NCBI RefSeq assembly: GCF_019599145.1
Contig: NZ_CP080647.1
Location: forward strand, 8,432,001 to 8,496,000
Source of the DNA: Streptomyces akebiae
GTDB lineage: Bacteria; Actinomycetota; Actinomycetes; Streptomycetales; Streptomycetaceae
Length of the DNA: 64,000 nt
Direction: 5' to 3'
Shown here: positions 1 to 8,570 of the stretch, in pieces
How the letters are laid out: every line of letters begins with the position of its first letter
Numbering within the stretch: the stretch's first letter is position 1
Program-made: the position numbers and the translations under genes
Notes under the pieces: generated by a model
What the model was told of the DNA's origin: nothing
What the model saw: the letters and a program-made list of their open reading frames with translations, nothing else
Database searches by the model: none

Positions 1-1
1 C

Positions 2-385
2 GGGCTCGTCGAGGCCGTACAGGCCATGGGCGGCAACACCTGGACCGTCGTCCGCAGCGTCCTCGTCCCCGAGTCCCTGCCGTCGCTCATCTCGTCCGCC
101 ACGACCACCGTCGTCGCCCTCATCGGCTACTCGGCCATGGCCGGCACCGTCGGCGCGGGCGGCCTCGGCGACATCGCCATCCGCTACGGCTACCAGCGCT
201 TCGAGACCGAACTGATGTGGATCACCGTGGCGGTCCTGGCCGTCGCCATCTCCGCCATCCAGTTCGCCGGCGATTACGCGGCCCGTGCCCTGCACCGACG
301 CGGCGGCCGGTCCGGCCCCGCACCGGCACTCCGGCTGCTGAGGGCCAAGGCCGAACCCACCGCGGCGGACGCAACCAAGGCCTGA
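2..385 (+). CDS. metI: Methionine ABC transporter permease MetI, C-terminal part (5' end outside window)
   Basis: This is the C-terminal 127 residues of a MetI-type inner-membrane permease that moves D/L-methionine or related substrates with the MetN ATPase and MetQ lipoprotein. The frame is open from the first bases, so the start lies outside the window. The EAA coupling loop (EAVQAMGGNTW, then VLVPESLPS) is visible, followed by the conserved TVVALIGYSAMAG and GAGGLGDIAIRYGYQRF stretch and a last membrane span before a basic tail. The SBP gene follows after 77 bases, as expected for metNIQ, so metN should lie just left of the window. The family call is firm; the exact substrate is inferred. 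Confidence 0.9.
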   Translation, partial: GLVEAVQAMGGNTWTVVRSVLVPESLPSLISSATTTVVALIGYSAMAGTVGAGGLGDIAIRYGYQRFETELMWITVAVLAVAISAIQFAGDYAARALHRRGGRSGPAPALRLLRAKAEPTAADATKA

Positions 386-462
386 CCCCCTTCCCGGGCA
401 CCGACAGATCTCCCGTCCCACCCATGACGGGATCACTCCACCCAAAAGGAAAGGCACTTTTC

Positions 463-1293
463 GTGCGTAACACCGCCAAGCTCACCACCGCCGTGCTCGC
501 CGCCGGAGCCCTCACCCTCGGGCTCACCGCGTGCGGCGCGGGCGGCGACTCCGCCTCCGACACCAGCGGTCCGCTGGTCGTCGCAGCGAGCCCCACCCCG
601 CACGCCGAGATCCTCGGCTTCGTCAAGGACAACCTGGCGAAGGACGCAGGCCTCGACCTGGAGGTCAAGGAGTTCACCGACTATGTCCTGCCGAACACGG
701 CGACCGAGGACGGCTCCGTGGACGCCAACTACTTCCAGAACCAGCCCTACCTCGACTCCTTCAACAAGGAGCGGGGCACCCACATCGTGCCCGTCGTCAC
801 CGTGCACCTGGAGCCGCTCGGCCTCTACTCGAACAAGGTCAAGAGCAAGGACGACCTCAAGAGCGGCGCGACCGTCGCCGTCCCGAACGACACGGTCAAC
901 GAGGCGCGTGCCCTCAAGCTCCTCGACTCCGCCGGGATCATCACGCTCAAGGACGGCGTCGGCACCGACGCGACCCCCGCCGACATCACCGAGAACCCGA
1001 AGAAGCTCAAGTTCAAGGAGCTGGAGGCGGCCCAGACCCCGCGTTCCCTGGACGACGTCGACGCCGCGGTGATCAACGGGAACTACGCCCTGGAGGCCGA
1101 CCTCTCGCCCGCCGACGACGCCCTCGCCGTCGAACCGGCCAAGGGCAACCCGAACGGCAACTTCCTCGCCGTGAAGGAAGGCAACGAGGACGACCCGCGC
1201 GTCGAGAAGCTCGCCGAGCTCCTCACCTCGGACGAGGTCAGGAAGTTCATCGAGGACGAGTGGAGCAACGGCTCCGTCATCCCGTCCTTCTGA
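463..1293 (+). CDS. metQ: Methionine-binding lipoprotein MetQ (NlpA family)
   Basis: A 276-residue extracytoplasmic substrate-binding lipoprotein that delivers methionine to MetNI. The GTG start at 463 is chosen because AAAGGAAAGG sits about 10 bases upstream and the protein then opens with a short basic end, a hydrophobic stretch and the lipobox LTAC. In-frame codons further upstream would put residues before the signal peptide. The body shows NlpA-family features: VVAASPTPHAEIL, NYFQNQPYLDSFN and VAVPNDTVNEARAL. It is co-directional with metI and probably in the same operon. Binding of methionine rather than another amino acid is inferred from the family and the neighbour. Confidence 0.92.
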   Translation: MRNTAKLTTAVLAAGALTLGLTACGAGGDSASDTSGPLVVAASPTPHAEILGFVKDNLAKDAGLDLEVKEFTDYVLPNTATEDGSVDANYFQNQPYLDSFNKERGTHIVPVVTVHLEPLGLYSNKVKSKDDLKSGATVAVPNDTVNEARALKLLDSAGIITLKDGVGTDATPADITENPKKLKFKELEAAQTPRSLDDVDAAVINGNYALEADLSPADDALAVEPAKGNPNGNFLAVKEGNEDDPRVEKLAELLTSDEVRKFIEDEWSNGSVIPSF

Positions 1294-1451
1294 CCGCTCG
1301 TCCGAACAGACGGCACGTATACGGCGTATCGCCACGCACGGGGTCCACTTGCTCACCGCGGGTGGACCCTGTGGTGCGATTCAGTGCTTTCATGCTGCAT
1401 GCTGGGCAGTTCAGCAGGCTCTCAAAGTTTTCGAAGGTTACGGAGCGGCGC

Positions 1452-2090
1452 ATGACGAGCACCTTTCCCGACATCTCCATCAGCACGGATCGGTTGGTTC
1501 TGCGCCCGTTCGACGAGGACGACACCCAGGCGTTCACCGAGATGATGAACGACGAGCAGGTGATGGCCTGGACCGACGTCCCGCAGCCCTTCACCGAACG
1601 TGAGGCGCGTACCTGGATCACCGAGTACGCGCCCACCGAACGCACCTCAGGACGCGGCCTCGACCTCGCGGTCACCGAGTTCCTCACCCAGCGGCTCGTC
1701 GGCGTCATCCAACTGACCAGGACGGACTGGCACGTGCGGGCGACGGAGCTGTCGTACGTCGTCGCCCCCTGGGCGCGCGGCGAGGGCTACGCCTCCGAAG
1801 CCGCCCTCGCGACCGCCCAATGGCTGTTCCGCGAGCAGAAGTTCGAACGCATCGAGCTGCGCACCGCCGCCGACAACACCGCCTCCCAGCAGGTCGCGCA
1901 GAAGATCGGCTGTATCAGTGAGGGAGTGCTGCGCAACGCCTGCATAGCACGGGCCCGCACCGCCGAGGACGGCTGGACCGAGATCCGCACGGACTTCATC
2001 GTCTGGAGCCTGCTCCCCGAGGACATCGAGGGCGTCAGCGAGGAACTGGCCGACAGCGGTGGTTTCGGCTCCTACTCGGACTGGAACTGA
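1452..2090 (+). CDS. GNAT N-acetyltransferase, RimJ/RimL-like
   Basis: A 212-residue acetyl-CoA-dependent acetyltransferase of the RimJ/RimL-like GNAT group, which acetylates amino groups of proteins or small molecules. It begins STDRLVLRPFDEDD, typical of the family N-terminus. The acetyl-CoA loop region reads VVAPWARGEGYASEAA, and the C-terminal half contains the usual ELRTAADNTASQQVAQKIG helix-strand segment that holds the fold together. The ATG at 1452 has a GGAG six bases upstream. About 158 bases separate it from metQ, so it is probably a separate unit. The substrate cannot be told from sequence. Confidence 0.85.
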   Translation: MTSTFPDISISTDRLVLRPFDEDDTQAFTEMMNDEQVMAWTDVPQPFTEREARTWITEYAPTERTSGRGLDLAVTEFLTQRLVGVIQLTRTDWHVRATELSYVVAPWARGEGYASEAALATAQWLFREQKFERIELRTAADNTASQQVAQKIGCISEGVLRNACIARARTAEDGWTEIRTDFIVWSLLPEDIEGVSEELADSGGFGSYSDWN

Positions 2091-2215
2091 ACAACCCACG
2101 GGTACGCGCGAGGCCGCCGCCCGGCCGCCGGGGCCCACCCCGTCACCAGGTACTCTCACGGGACCCCGAGCGGGCAAACCGACGACCTGCGAAGACCCTC
2201 TGGAGACTGACGACG

Positions 2216-3427
2216 ATGGCCGACCGGGTCACGGTGATCGGCTGGGACGGCTCCCCCCTGACCGCCGCGGCGCGCTCCGCCCTCGCCGCCGCCACCCTGG
2301 TGGCCGGCGCGGCCCACCACCTCGCCCTGCCCGAGGTGCCCCCGGCCGCCGAACGCATCCGCCTCGGCAGTGTGGCCCTCGCCGCCCGCCGCATCGCCGG
2401 CCACCGGGGCACCGCCGTCGTCCTCGCCGACGGCGACCCTGGCTTCTTCGGCGTCGTCCGCACCCTCAGGTCCCCCGAGTTCGGCCTGGAGGTCGAGGTC
2501 GTCCCCGGTGTCTCCTCCGTGGCCGCCGCCTTCGCCCGCGCGGGCATGCCCTGGGACGACGCCCAGGTGGTCGTCGCCCACCGCCGTACGCTGCGCCGCG
2601 CGGTCAACGTGTGCCGCGCCCACGGCAAGGTCGCCGTCCTCACCTCACCCGGCGCCGGCCCCGCCGAACTCGGCCTCCTCCTCGAGGGAGTTCACCGCAC
2701 CTTCGTGATCTGCGAGGAACTCGGCACCGCCCGCGAACGCGTCACCGTCGTCACCTCCGACAAGGCCGTCGACCACACCTGGCGCGACCCCAACCTCGTC
2801 ATCGTCATCGGCGGCCCCGCCACCGCGGCCGAGGGGGGCGGCTGGCTCGCCGGCCGCGACCCCTCCACCGGGCCACGCGGCTGGGCGCTGCCCTCCGGTG
2901 TCTACGGCGCCGCCATGGGTGAGGGCGAGGGCGAACTGCTGCGCTCCGCCCAACTGGCCCGCCTGGGCCCGCGCGTGGGCGACCTCGTCTGGGACATCGG
3001 CTCCGGCAGCGGCGCCTTCGCCACCGAGGCCGCCCGCTGCGGCGCCGCCGTCATCGCCGTCGACCGCGACCCCGAGGCCTGCGGCCGTACGACGCTCGCC
3101 GCCCGCCGCTTCGGCGTACAGCTCCAAGTGGTCCACGGCGCCGCCCCGCACGTCCTGGAGAACCTTCCCGAACCCGATGTCGTCCGCGTCGGCGGCGGGG
3201 GCGCGACGGTGGTCTCCGCCGTCGCCGACCGCCGTCCCCAGCGCATCGTCACCCACGCGCTCACCCGCCCCGCCGCGGAACGCATCGGACGCGACCTGAC
3301 CGAGCACGGCTACGAGGTCCGCTGCGAGTTCGTCCAGTCCGTCGAACTCGATACAAGGGCCTGGACGGAGAGGGAACGGAGCGTCGCGTTCCTGCTCAGC
3401 GGGACCCTGTCCGAACGTTCCCAGTGA
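2216..3427 (+). CDS. cobL: Precorrin-6Y C5,15-methyltransferase (decarboxylating), CbiE-CbiT fusion
   Basis: A 403-residue cytoplasmic enzyme of cobalamin (corrin ring) synthesis. It adds two methyl groups from S-adenosylmethionine and removes the C12 acetate carboxyl. The N-terminal half (about 1-200) is a CbiE-type tetrapyrrole methylase with TVIGWDGSPL, DGDPGFFGVVRTL and VVPGVSSVAAAFAR. The C-terminal half (about 225-403) is the CbiT-type Rossmann methyltransferase with LVWDIGSGSGAFATEAAR as the SAM loop. The length matches fused CobL. It lies 350 bases before bluB-cobT on the same strand, so the pathway context agrees. No cobalamin riboswitch was seen in front of it. Confidence 0.93.
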   Translation: MADRVTVIGWDGSPLTAAARSALAAATLVAGAAHHLALPEVPPAAERIRLGSVALAARRIAGHRGTAVVLADGDPGFFGVVRTLRSPEFGLEVEVVPGVSSVAAAFARAGMPWDDAQVVVAHRRTLRRAVNVCRAHGKVAVLTSPGAGPAELGLLLEGVHRTFVICEELGTARERVTVVTSDKAVDHTWRDPNLVIVIGGPATAAEGGGWLAGRDPSTGPRGWALPSGVYGAAMGEGEGELLRSAQLARLGPRVGDLVWDIGSGSGAFATEAARCGAAVIAVDRDPEACGRTTLAARRFGVQLQVVHGAAPHVLENLPEPDVVRVGGGGATVVSAVADRRPQRIVTHALTRPAAERIGRDLTEHGYEVRCEFVQSVELDTRAWTERERSVAFLLSGTLSERSQ

Positions 3428-3777
3428 TCCGGTTGTCGTACCGGCGCGGTAGGCTGGCCGATCGTCGTACCGCACTTCGACACCCGACACTTCGTCGGTC
3501 AATGTCCTAAAAGCGCGCCCGTTTTGGGAGCGTGTGTGGTACGGCGGAACGGGGAGGACGCGCAACGTGGCGCAGTCCACAGCGGACCGTCGCGGATCAA
3601 GCTGTCGCGACGGGGGAACGACCGCGACAATGGCCATTCAATGGCTTTGTCGACATGCAGGCGGGTCGTCACGTGCCGCTGGGCACGCACGCTCGTTCTC
3701 CACAACAGTGGGGCGGTAGGTGCGCCGTTCCCGGGCCAGCTGGCATGGAGGCACTAACCGATGGGCGAGGGGTACGC
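3428..3777 (+). other. 350-base gap between cobL and bluB-cobT
   Basis: I find no convincing gene here. The stretch has mixed composition, with AT-richer patches near 3505-3525 and 3635-3655. A TAGGCT at 3450-3455 could be a -10 hexamer, but no -35 lies at a normal distance. I looked for a cobalamin riboswitch, because B12 genes often have one, and did not find the conserved B12-box or the GGTG-containing core on this strand. It may be a long 5' leader for the bluB-cobT transcript. Confidence 0.4.
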
Positions 3778-6700
3778 ATGACCGACACCGGCCAGGTCCC
3801 GGCCGAGGGACAGCCGGAGAGCGCAGGCATGGTGGAGCAGCCGGGCGTCCCCACGCCGGGTGCGTACACCTACCTCTCCGAGACCGCCGCCGAGGACGAG
3901 GACCTTCTGCTGCCGGGCGCCCAGGGCGCGTGGGGCAACGAGATGCCCCCGCCCGCCCCCGAGCCCGTCGTCCAGGTCGTCCACGAACCGGGCCCGCACG
4001 AGATGTCCGGCCGCGACAGCGGCGCGCACGACCTCAGCGCCGTCCGCACTCCCGTCGCGACCCCCGTCCCGCAGCCGCCGGTGGCCCGACGCCCGCTGCA
4101 CCTCGGCCCGCCGACCCCCGACGCCTCCGCCAGCCCGGTCCGCTCCCTCGCCGACCGGGGCCCGGCGGGCGCCCCCGTACCGCCCGGGGCGGTACGCCAC
4201 CCCGGCCCGGCCACCGCCGGTCCGGAGTACCTCGACGTGCCCCCGCAGCCCGTGTCCCAGTGGGTCGGCGCCCCCGCCCAGGCAGCTCCCGCGCCGGGAG
4301 TCGCCGCAGGGGGAGCGGCTGCAGAAACGGTCGCTCCGCAGGAAGCGCACGTCTCCGTGGCCGTGGCCGAGGCGCCCCTGGCAGCCGAGGTCCCGGAGGA
4401 GATCCAGGACGCCGAGGCCCTCCATCAGGCGCAGGACGCCGCCTACGCCCTGGCCCAGGAGGCCGCGGTCGCGCAGTTCCGCACCCCGGAGGCGGTCGGG
4501 ACGCCGGTCGCGGCGCATGTCCAGGCCCCGGAGGCCGTGGAAGCGCCCGGTGTCGTCGAGGAGCAACTCCCAGAGGCCGCACAGGCGTCGGCCGTCGTCG
4601 AGGCCGAGGCCCCGCAGCCGGTCGAGGCACCGGTGGCCGTCGAGCACGCGCCGGTCCCGGAGGCCGCCGAGGCGCCCGTAGCCGATCAGATCCCGGCCCC
4701 GGCCGAGACCGCCGCGGAGCCCACGGCGCCGGAGACGGGCGAGACTGTGGCCGTGGCCGTCGAGGAGGAGGCCGCGCAGGCACCGCAGCCCGCAACACCG
4801 CAACCCGAGCCGGCCGCGACGATTCCCTCGGCCCAGGCCCCTGATGCCCAGGCCCCCGAAGCCCCGACCTCCGAAGTCCCGACCCCCGAGGCCCCGGCCC
4901 CTGAGCAGGCCGCGTCTCCCGCCGAGGCCGCGCAGGCACCGGACGCGACGCCCTTCCCCCCGGCCGCCCAGGATGCCGAGCCGATCGAGGCGCAGACCCT
5001 CGCCGCGGCGCAGGACGTCCCCCAGGTCGCGCAGGAGGCGGAGACCGTCGCCCCTGTCGACGACGCCGCACCGGCCCAGCCCGCCGAGGCGGCCCCGCCG
5101 ACGCAGCCCGACGCCGCGACCGCCGCACCCGCGCAGGCCGACCCGGCGGTGCCGTCGGCTGCGGCAGAGGGCCCCGAACAGGCCCCCGCCGCTCCCGAGC
5201 AGCAGGCGCCGTCCACCGTGGCCGAGGAGCAGGCCTCCACCGACGTACCGGACCCGCAGACCGCGTCCGCCGCGCCGAACGAGGAGCCCGTCGCCGCGTC
5301 CCCGGCCGAGCAGACCGCTGAGGTCCCACCGGTCACCGCTCCGGACACCGAGCCCGCGCCAGCCCTCCAGCAGTCGGAAGCCCCGGCCGCCGAGGAGCCC
5401 CAGCCGACGGAAGTGGCAGCCGAAGCGGCAGCGCAGGCGGCCGAGGCCGAGAGCCCGGAAGCCGTCGCGGCGGAGACCGCTCAGCCCCGGCCCGAGGCCG
5501 TCGCCGAGAGCGTCCAACCGACGGAGACCGACCAGCCGGGACAGCCGGGACAGCCGGGACAGCCGGGACCGCACCCCACGGTCGAGGACCCGCAGGCCAC
5601 CGAGCCGGACGCATCCGCAGCGGACCCGGTGAATCAGGTGCGGGGCCAGGGCCAGAACCTTCCCCAGGTCTCCGCGCTGGACCAGGTCGTGGCGGCGCAG
5701 GCCACCGTGACCACCCCGCAGCCGGAGCCCTCGCAGCCCCTCACCCCCGACGCCGTCGTCGAGCCGGAGCCGGGCACCACGGACGTGGACGCGGCGGCCC
5801 AGCCGACCGACGCCGTGAACGCCCCGGAGTCCGCCCCCGCGGACGAGCCGACCGACGGGGCCCCGCCCGCCGCGGAACAGGCCGAGCCCACGGCCGACCC
5901 GGCGACCGCGGATCCCACGGCCGACCCGGCGACCGCGGATCCCACGGCCGACCCGGCGACCGCGGATCCCGCGTCCGTGGACCCGGCGACCGCGGATCCC
6001 ACGGCCGCCGAGCCCCTCGCCGCGGACGCGCCGCCGGCCCCGGCCTCCCAGGTCGTCGACGCCCCTCAGGGCGCCGTCATCCAGACCCCGGCCATGCCCG
6101 AGGCCGACGCCCCGCCCCTCGCGGTGACCTCCCCGGAGCCCCCGCCCGAGGCCGACGCCGACCAGCCCGAGGGCAGATTCGTCCCCGCCGAGGGCTCCGT
6201 GCCGACCGCCGTGCAGCCGACCCCGCCCCAGGGGATGGTGGTCCCGCCGCTCGCCGAGGACGCCGCACCGACGCCCGCCCCCGCCGAGTTCCCGGCGGCC
6301 GAGGGACAGACCGACGCGACCGAAGGCCGGACGGAGGCGGAGGGCGAGCCCGTCGCCATGGTCCCCGCCCCCCGGGGCTCCGAGGCCGAGACGCTCGTCG
6401 TACCGCAGCCGCTCGCGGTGGCCGACGCCCACCCGGACGTCGTCCAGAACGCCGAGGACCTCGACACCAGGGCCGCCGACCAGGAGGACGGCGAGCCGGC
6501 GGTGCCGGAATCAGAAGCAGTGGAATCAGCAGCAGCCGAAGAGAGCACGGCCCCGGTGGACGAGACACCCGAAGACGTGAGGGACGAAGTGCGGCAGCCC
6601 ACAGGCCCGGCCGCACCCCCCTACGACGACGCCGAGCGCGAGGCCGTCCTGAAGGTCATGCGGGAGCGCCGAGACATCCGCAACGGCTTCCGCGACGACC

Positions 6701-8337
6701 CGATCCCGCACGACGTGCTGCTCCGTGTCCTGGAGGCCGCCCACACGGCACCCTCCGTCGGCCACTCGCAGCCCTGGGACTTCGTGGTCATCCGCTCGGC
6801 CGAGACCCGCCGCACGATGCACGAGCTCGCCCAGCGCCAGCGCGAGGCGTACGCGAAGTCGCTGCCGAAGGGCCGGGCGAAGCAGTTCAAGGAACTGAAG
6901 ATCGAGGCGATCCTCGACACCCCGGTCAACATCGTCGTCACCGCCGACCCCACCCGCGGCGGCCGTCACACCCTGGGCCGTCACACCCAGCCGCAGATGG
7001 CCCCGTACTCCTCCGCCCTCGCGGTCGAGAACCTGTGGCTCGCGGCCCGCGCCGAGGGCCTCGGCGTCGGCTGGGTCAGCTTCTTCGACGAGCGCGAGAT
7101 GGTCCGCGCCCTCGGCCTGCCCGAGCACCTGGAGGTCGTGGCGTACCTGTGCGTGGGATACGTCGACGAGTTCCCGGAGGAGCCCGAGCTGATGCAGGCG
7201 GGCTGGGCCAAGCGCCGCCCCCTGTCCTGGGTCGTCCACGAGGAGACGTACGGCCGCCGCGCCCTGCCCGGCGCCGAGCCGCACGACCTGCTGGCCGAGA
7301 CCGTCGCCGGTATCCGCCCGCTCGACGCCAAGGCGCTCGGCGAGGCGTGGGAGCGCCAGAAGCGCATGACCAAGCCGGCGGGCGCCCTCGGCATGCTGGA
7401 GATCATCTCCGCCCAGCTGTCCGGCCTGTCCCGTCAGTGCCCGCCGCCGATCCCGGAGCCCGCGGCCGTCGCGATCTTCGCCGGTGACCACGGTGTCCAC
7501 GCCCAGGGCGTCACCCCCTGGCCGCAGGAGGTGACGGCCCAGATGGTCGCCAACTTCCTGGGCGGGGGAGCCGTCTGCAACGCCTTCGCCGCCCAGGTGG
7601 GCGCCGAGGTCTGCGTCGTCGACGTGGGCGTGGCGAGCGACCTCCCGGCCACCCCCGGGCTGCTGCCCCGCAAGGTCCGCGCCGGTACGTCCGACATGAC
7701 CACCGGGCCCGCGATGACCCGCGAGGAGGCCAAGCAGGCCATCGAGGTGGGCATCGAGACCGCCCGCGACCTGGTCGCGGCCGGCAACAAGGCCCTGCTC
7801 ACGGGCGAGATGGGTATCGCCAACACCACGGCCTCCGCCGCCCTGATCGCCGTCTTCACCGGCGCCGACCCCGCCGAGGTCACCGGCCGGGGCACCGGCA
7901 TCAACGACGAGACCCTCGCCCGCAAGACCGAGGTCGTACGCCGGGCCATCGAACTCCACCAGCCGGACCCCGCCGACCCCATCGGCGTCCTGGCGGCCAT
8001 CGGCGGCTTCGAACACGCCGCCATCGTCGGCCTCCTCCTCGGCGGCGCCTCCCTGCGTACGCCGGTGATCCTCGACGGCGTCAGCGCCGGCGCCGCCGCT
8101 CTGGTGGCCCGCGCCATCGCCCCCGAGGTCCTCGCCGCGTGCATCGCGGGCCACCGCAGTGCCGAACCGGGCCACGTCGCCGCCCTCCAGAAGCTGGGCC
8201 TGCGCCCCTTGGTCGACCTCGACCTCCGCCTCGGCGAGGGCACCGGCGCCCTGCTCGCCCTCCCGGTCGTGCAGAGCGCGGCCAGAGCGATGCACGAGGT
8301 GGCGACGTTCGACTCGGCGGGGGTGACAGAGAAGTAG
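3778..8337 (+). CDS. cobT: BluB-CobT fusion with ~945-residue Ala/Pro/Glu-rich N-terminal region
   Basis: A 1519-residue protein that joins two steps of lower-ligand assembly for cobalamin. Residues about 946-1165 are BluB-like (5,6-dimethylbenzimidazole synthase, flavin destruction), with RERRDIRNGF, AHTAPSVGHSQPWDF and EGLGVGWVSFFD. Residues about 1175-1519 are CobT (nicotinate-nucleotide:dimethylbenzimidazole phosphoribosyltransferase), with IFAGDHGVHAQGVTPWPQEV, GEMGIANTT and the catalytic-Glu segment LRLGEGTGAL. Residues 1-945 are low complexity, rich in A, P, E, Q and T, with short GQP repeats near 5536-5570 and a 27-base tandem repeat at 5887-5967. The ATG at 3778 has GAGGGG just upstream; an in-frame ATG lies 12 codons earlier. 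The frame stays open throughout with no sign of frameshift. The role of the N-terminal region is unknown. Confidence 0.9.
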   Translation: MTDTGQVPAEGQPESAGMVEQPGVPTPGAYTYLSETAAEDEDLLLPGAQGAWGNEMPPPAPEPVVQVVHEPGPHEMSGRDSGAHDLSAVRTPVATPVPQPPVARRPLHLGPPTPDASASPVRSLADRGPAGAPVPPGAVRHPGPATAGPEYLDVPPQPVSQWVGAPAQAAPAPGVAAGGAAAETVAPQEAHVSVAVAEAPLAAEVPEEIQDAEALHQAQDAAYALAQEAAVAQFRTPEAVGTPVAAHVQAPEAVEAPGVVEEQLPEAAQASAVVEAEAPQPVEAPVAVEHAPVPEAAEAPVADQIPAPAETAAEPTAPETGETVAVAVEEEAAQAPQPATPQPEPAATIPSAQAPDAQAPEAPTSEVPTPEAPAPEQAASPAEAAQAPDATPFPPAAQDAEPIEAQTLAAAQDVPQVAQEAETVAPVDDAAPAQPAEAAPPTQPDAATAAPAQADPAVPSAAAEGPEQAPAAPEQQAPSTVAEEQASTDVPDPQTASAAPNEEPVAASPAEQTAEVPPVTAPDTEPAPALQQSEAPAAEEPQPTEVAAEAAAQAAEAESPEAVAAETAQPRPEAVAESVQPTETDQPGQPGQPGQPGPHPTVEDPQATEPDASAADPVNQVRGQGQNLPQVSALDQVVAAQATVTTPQPEPSQPLTPDAVVEPEPGTTDVDAAAQPTDAVNAPESAPADEPTDGAPPAAEQAEPTADPATADPTADPATADPTADPATADPASVDPATADPTAAEPLAADAPPAPASQVVDAPQGAVIQTPAMPEADAPPLAVTSPEPPPEADADQPEGRFVPAEGSVPTAVQPTPPQGMVVPPLAEDAAPTPAPAEFPAAEGQTDATEGRTEAEGEPVAMVPAPRGSEAETLVVPQPLAVADAHPDVVQNAEDLDTRAADQEDGEPAVPESEAVESAAAEESTAPVDETPEDVRDEVRQPTGPAAPPYDDAEREAVLKVMRERRDIRNGFRDDPIPHDVLLRVLEAAHTAPSVGHSQPWDFVVIRSAETRRTMHELAQRQREAYAKSLPKGRAKQFKELKIEAILDTPVNIVVTADPTRGGRHTLGRHTQPQMAPYSSALAVENLWLAARAEGLGVGWVSFFDEREMVRALGLPEHLEVVAYLCVGYVDEFPEEPELMQAGWAKRRPLSWVVHEETYGRRALPGAEPHDLLAETVAGIRPLDAKALGEAWERQKRMTKPAGALGMLEIISAQLSGLSRQCPPPIPEPAAVAIFAGDHGVHAQGVTPWPQEVTAQMVANFLGGGAVCNAFAAQVGAEVCVVDVGVASDLPATPGLLPRKVRAGTSDMTTGPAMTREEAKQAIEVGIETARDLVAAGNKALLTGEMGIANTTASAALIAVFTGADPAEVTGRGTGINDETLARKTEVVRRAIELHQPDPADPIGVLAAIGGFEHAAIVGLLLGGASLRTPVILDGVSAGAAALVARAIAPEVLAACIAGHRSAEPGHVAALQKLGLRPLVDLDLRLGEGTGALLALPVVQSAARAMHEVATFDSAGVTEK
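5887..5967 (+). repeat. Three perfect 27-base tandem repeats inside bluB-cobT
   Basis: The units at 5887-5913, 5914-5940 and 5941-5967 are identical and encode PTADPATAD three times. A fourth, altered unit of 30 bases follows (5968-5997). The repeat is in frame (27 bases = 9 residues), so changes in copy number would not break the protein. Confidence 0.9.
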
Positions 8338-8492
8338 AGGGCGAGTGGGCGCCGGGTTCCTTTGAGCCGGGCCGTGGTTGTGGGCAGTCGTTCCGCAGGG
8401 GTGGAACGGGTGGGCACAACCGCCCACCGGCCGGCACTCGGCAACGGTGCTCAGCCAGCACACCTGCTGAGCCGTACGCCCCACTCGCCCCT

Positions 8493-8498
8493 TAGAAT
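8493..8498 (+). promoter_or_regulatory. Candidate -10 element for the cysG-like gene
   Basis: TAGAAT is a full match to the Streptomyces housekeeping -10 pattern and lies 72 bases before the ATG at 8571. No good -35 is seen at 17-18 bases, so this is a weak to moderate call. The rest of the 233-base gap from 8338 shows no gene or clear terminator. Confidence 0.35.
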
Positions 8499-8570
8499 CC
8501 GCACGTCAGGGTCCGCTCCAATGCCGCAGCGCGCCCGCCGCACCGCCGCCGCAAGAGGAGCCGCACCCTC

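Noticed and set aside
2091..2215. Possible cobalamin riboswitch before cobL
   Set aside because: The conserved core and B12-box were not found by eye in 2091-2215, 3428-3777 or 8338-8570.
3754..6432. An 892-codon open frame on the minus strand opposite bluB-cobT
   Set aside because: It mirrors the low-complexity plus-strand gene and gives Gly/Arg-rich sequence typical of the antisense of GC-rich coding DNA; no domain is recognisable.
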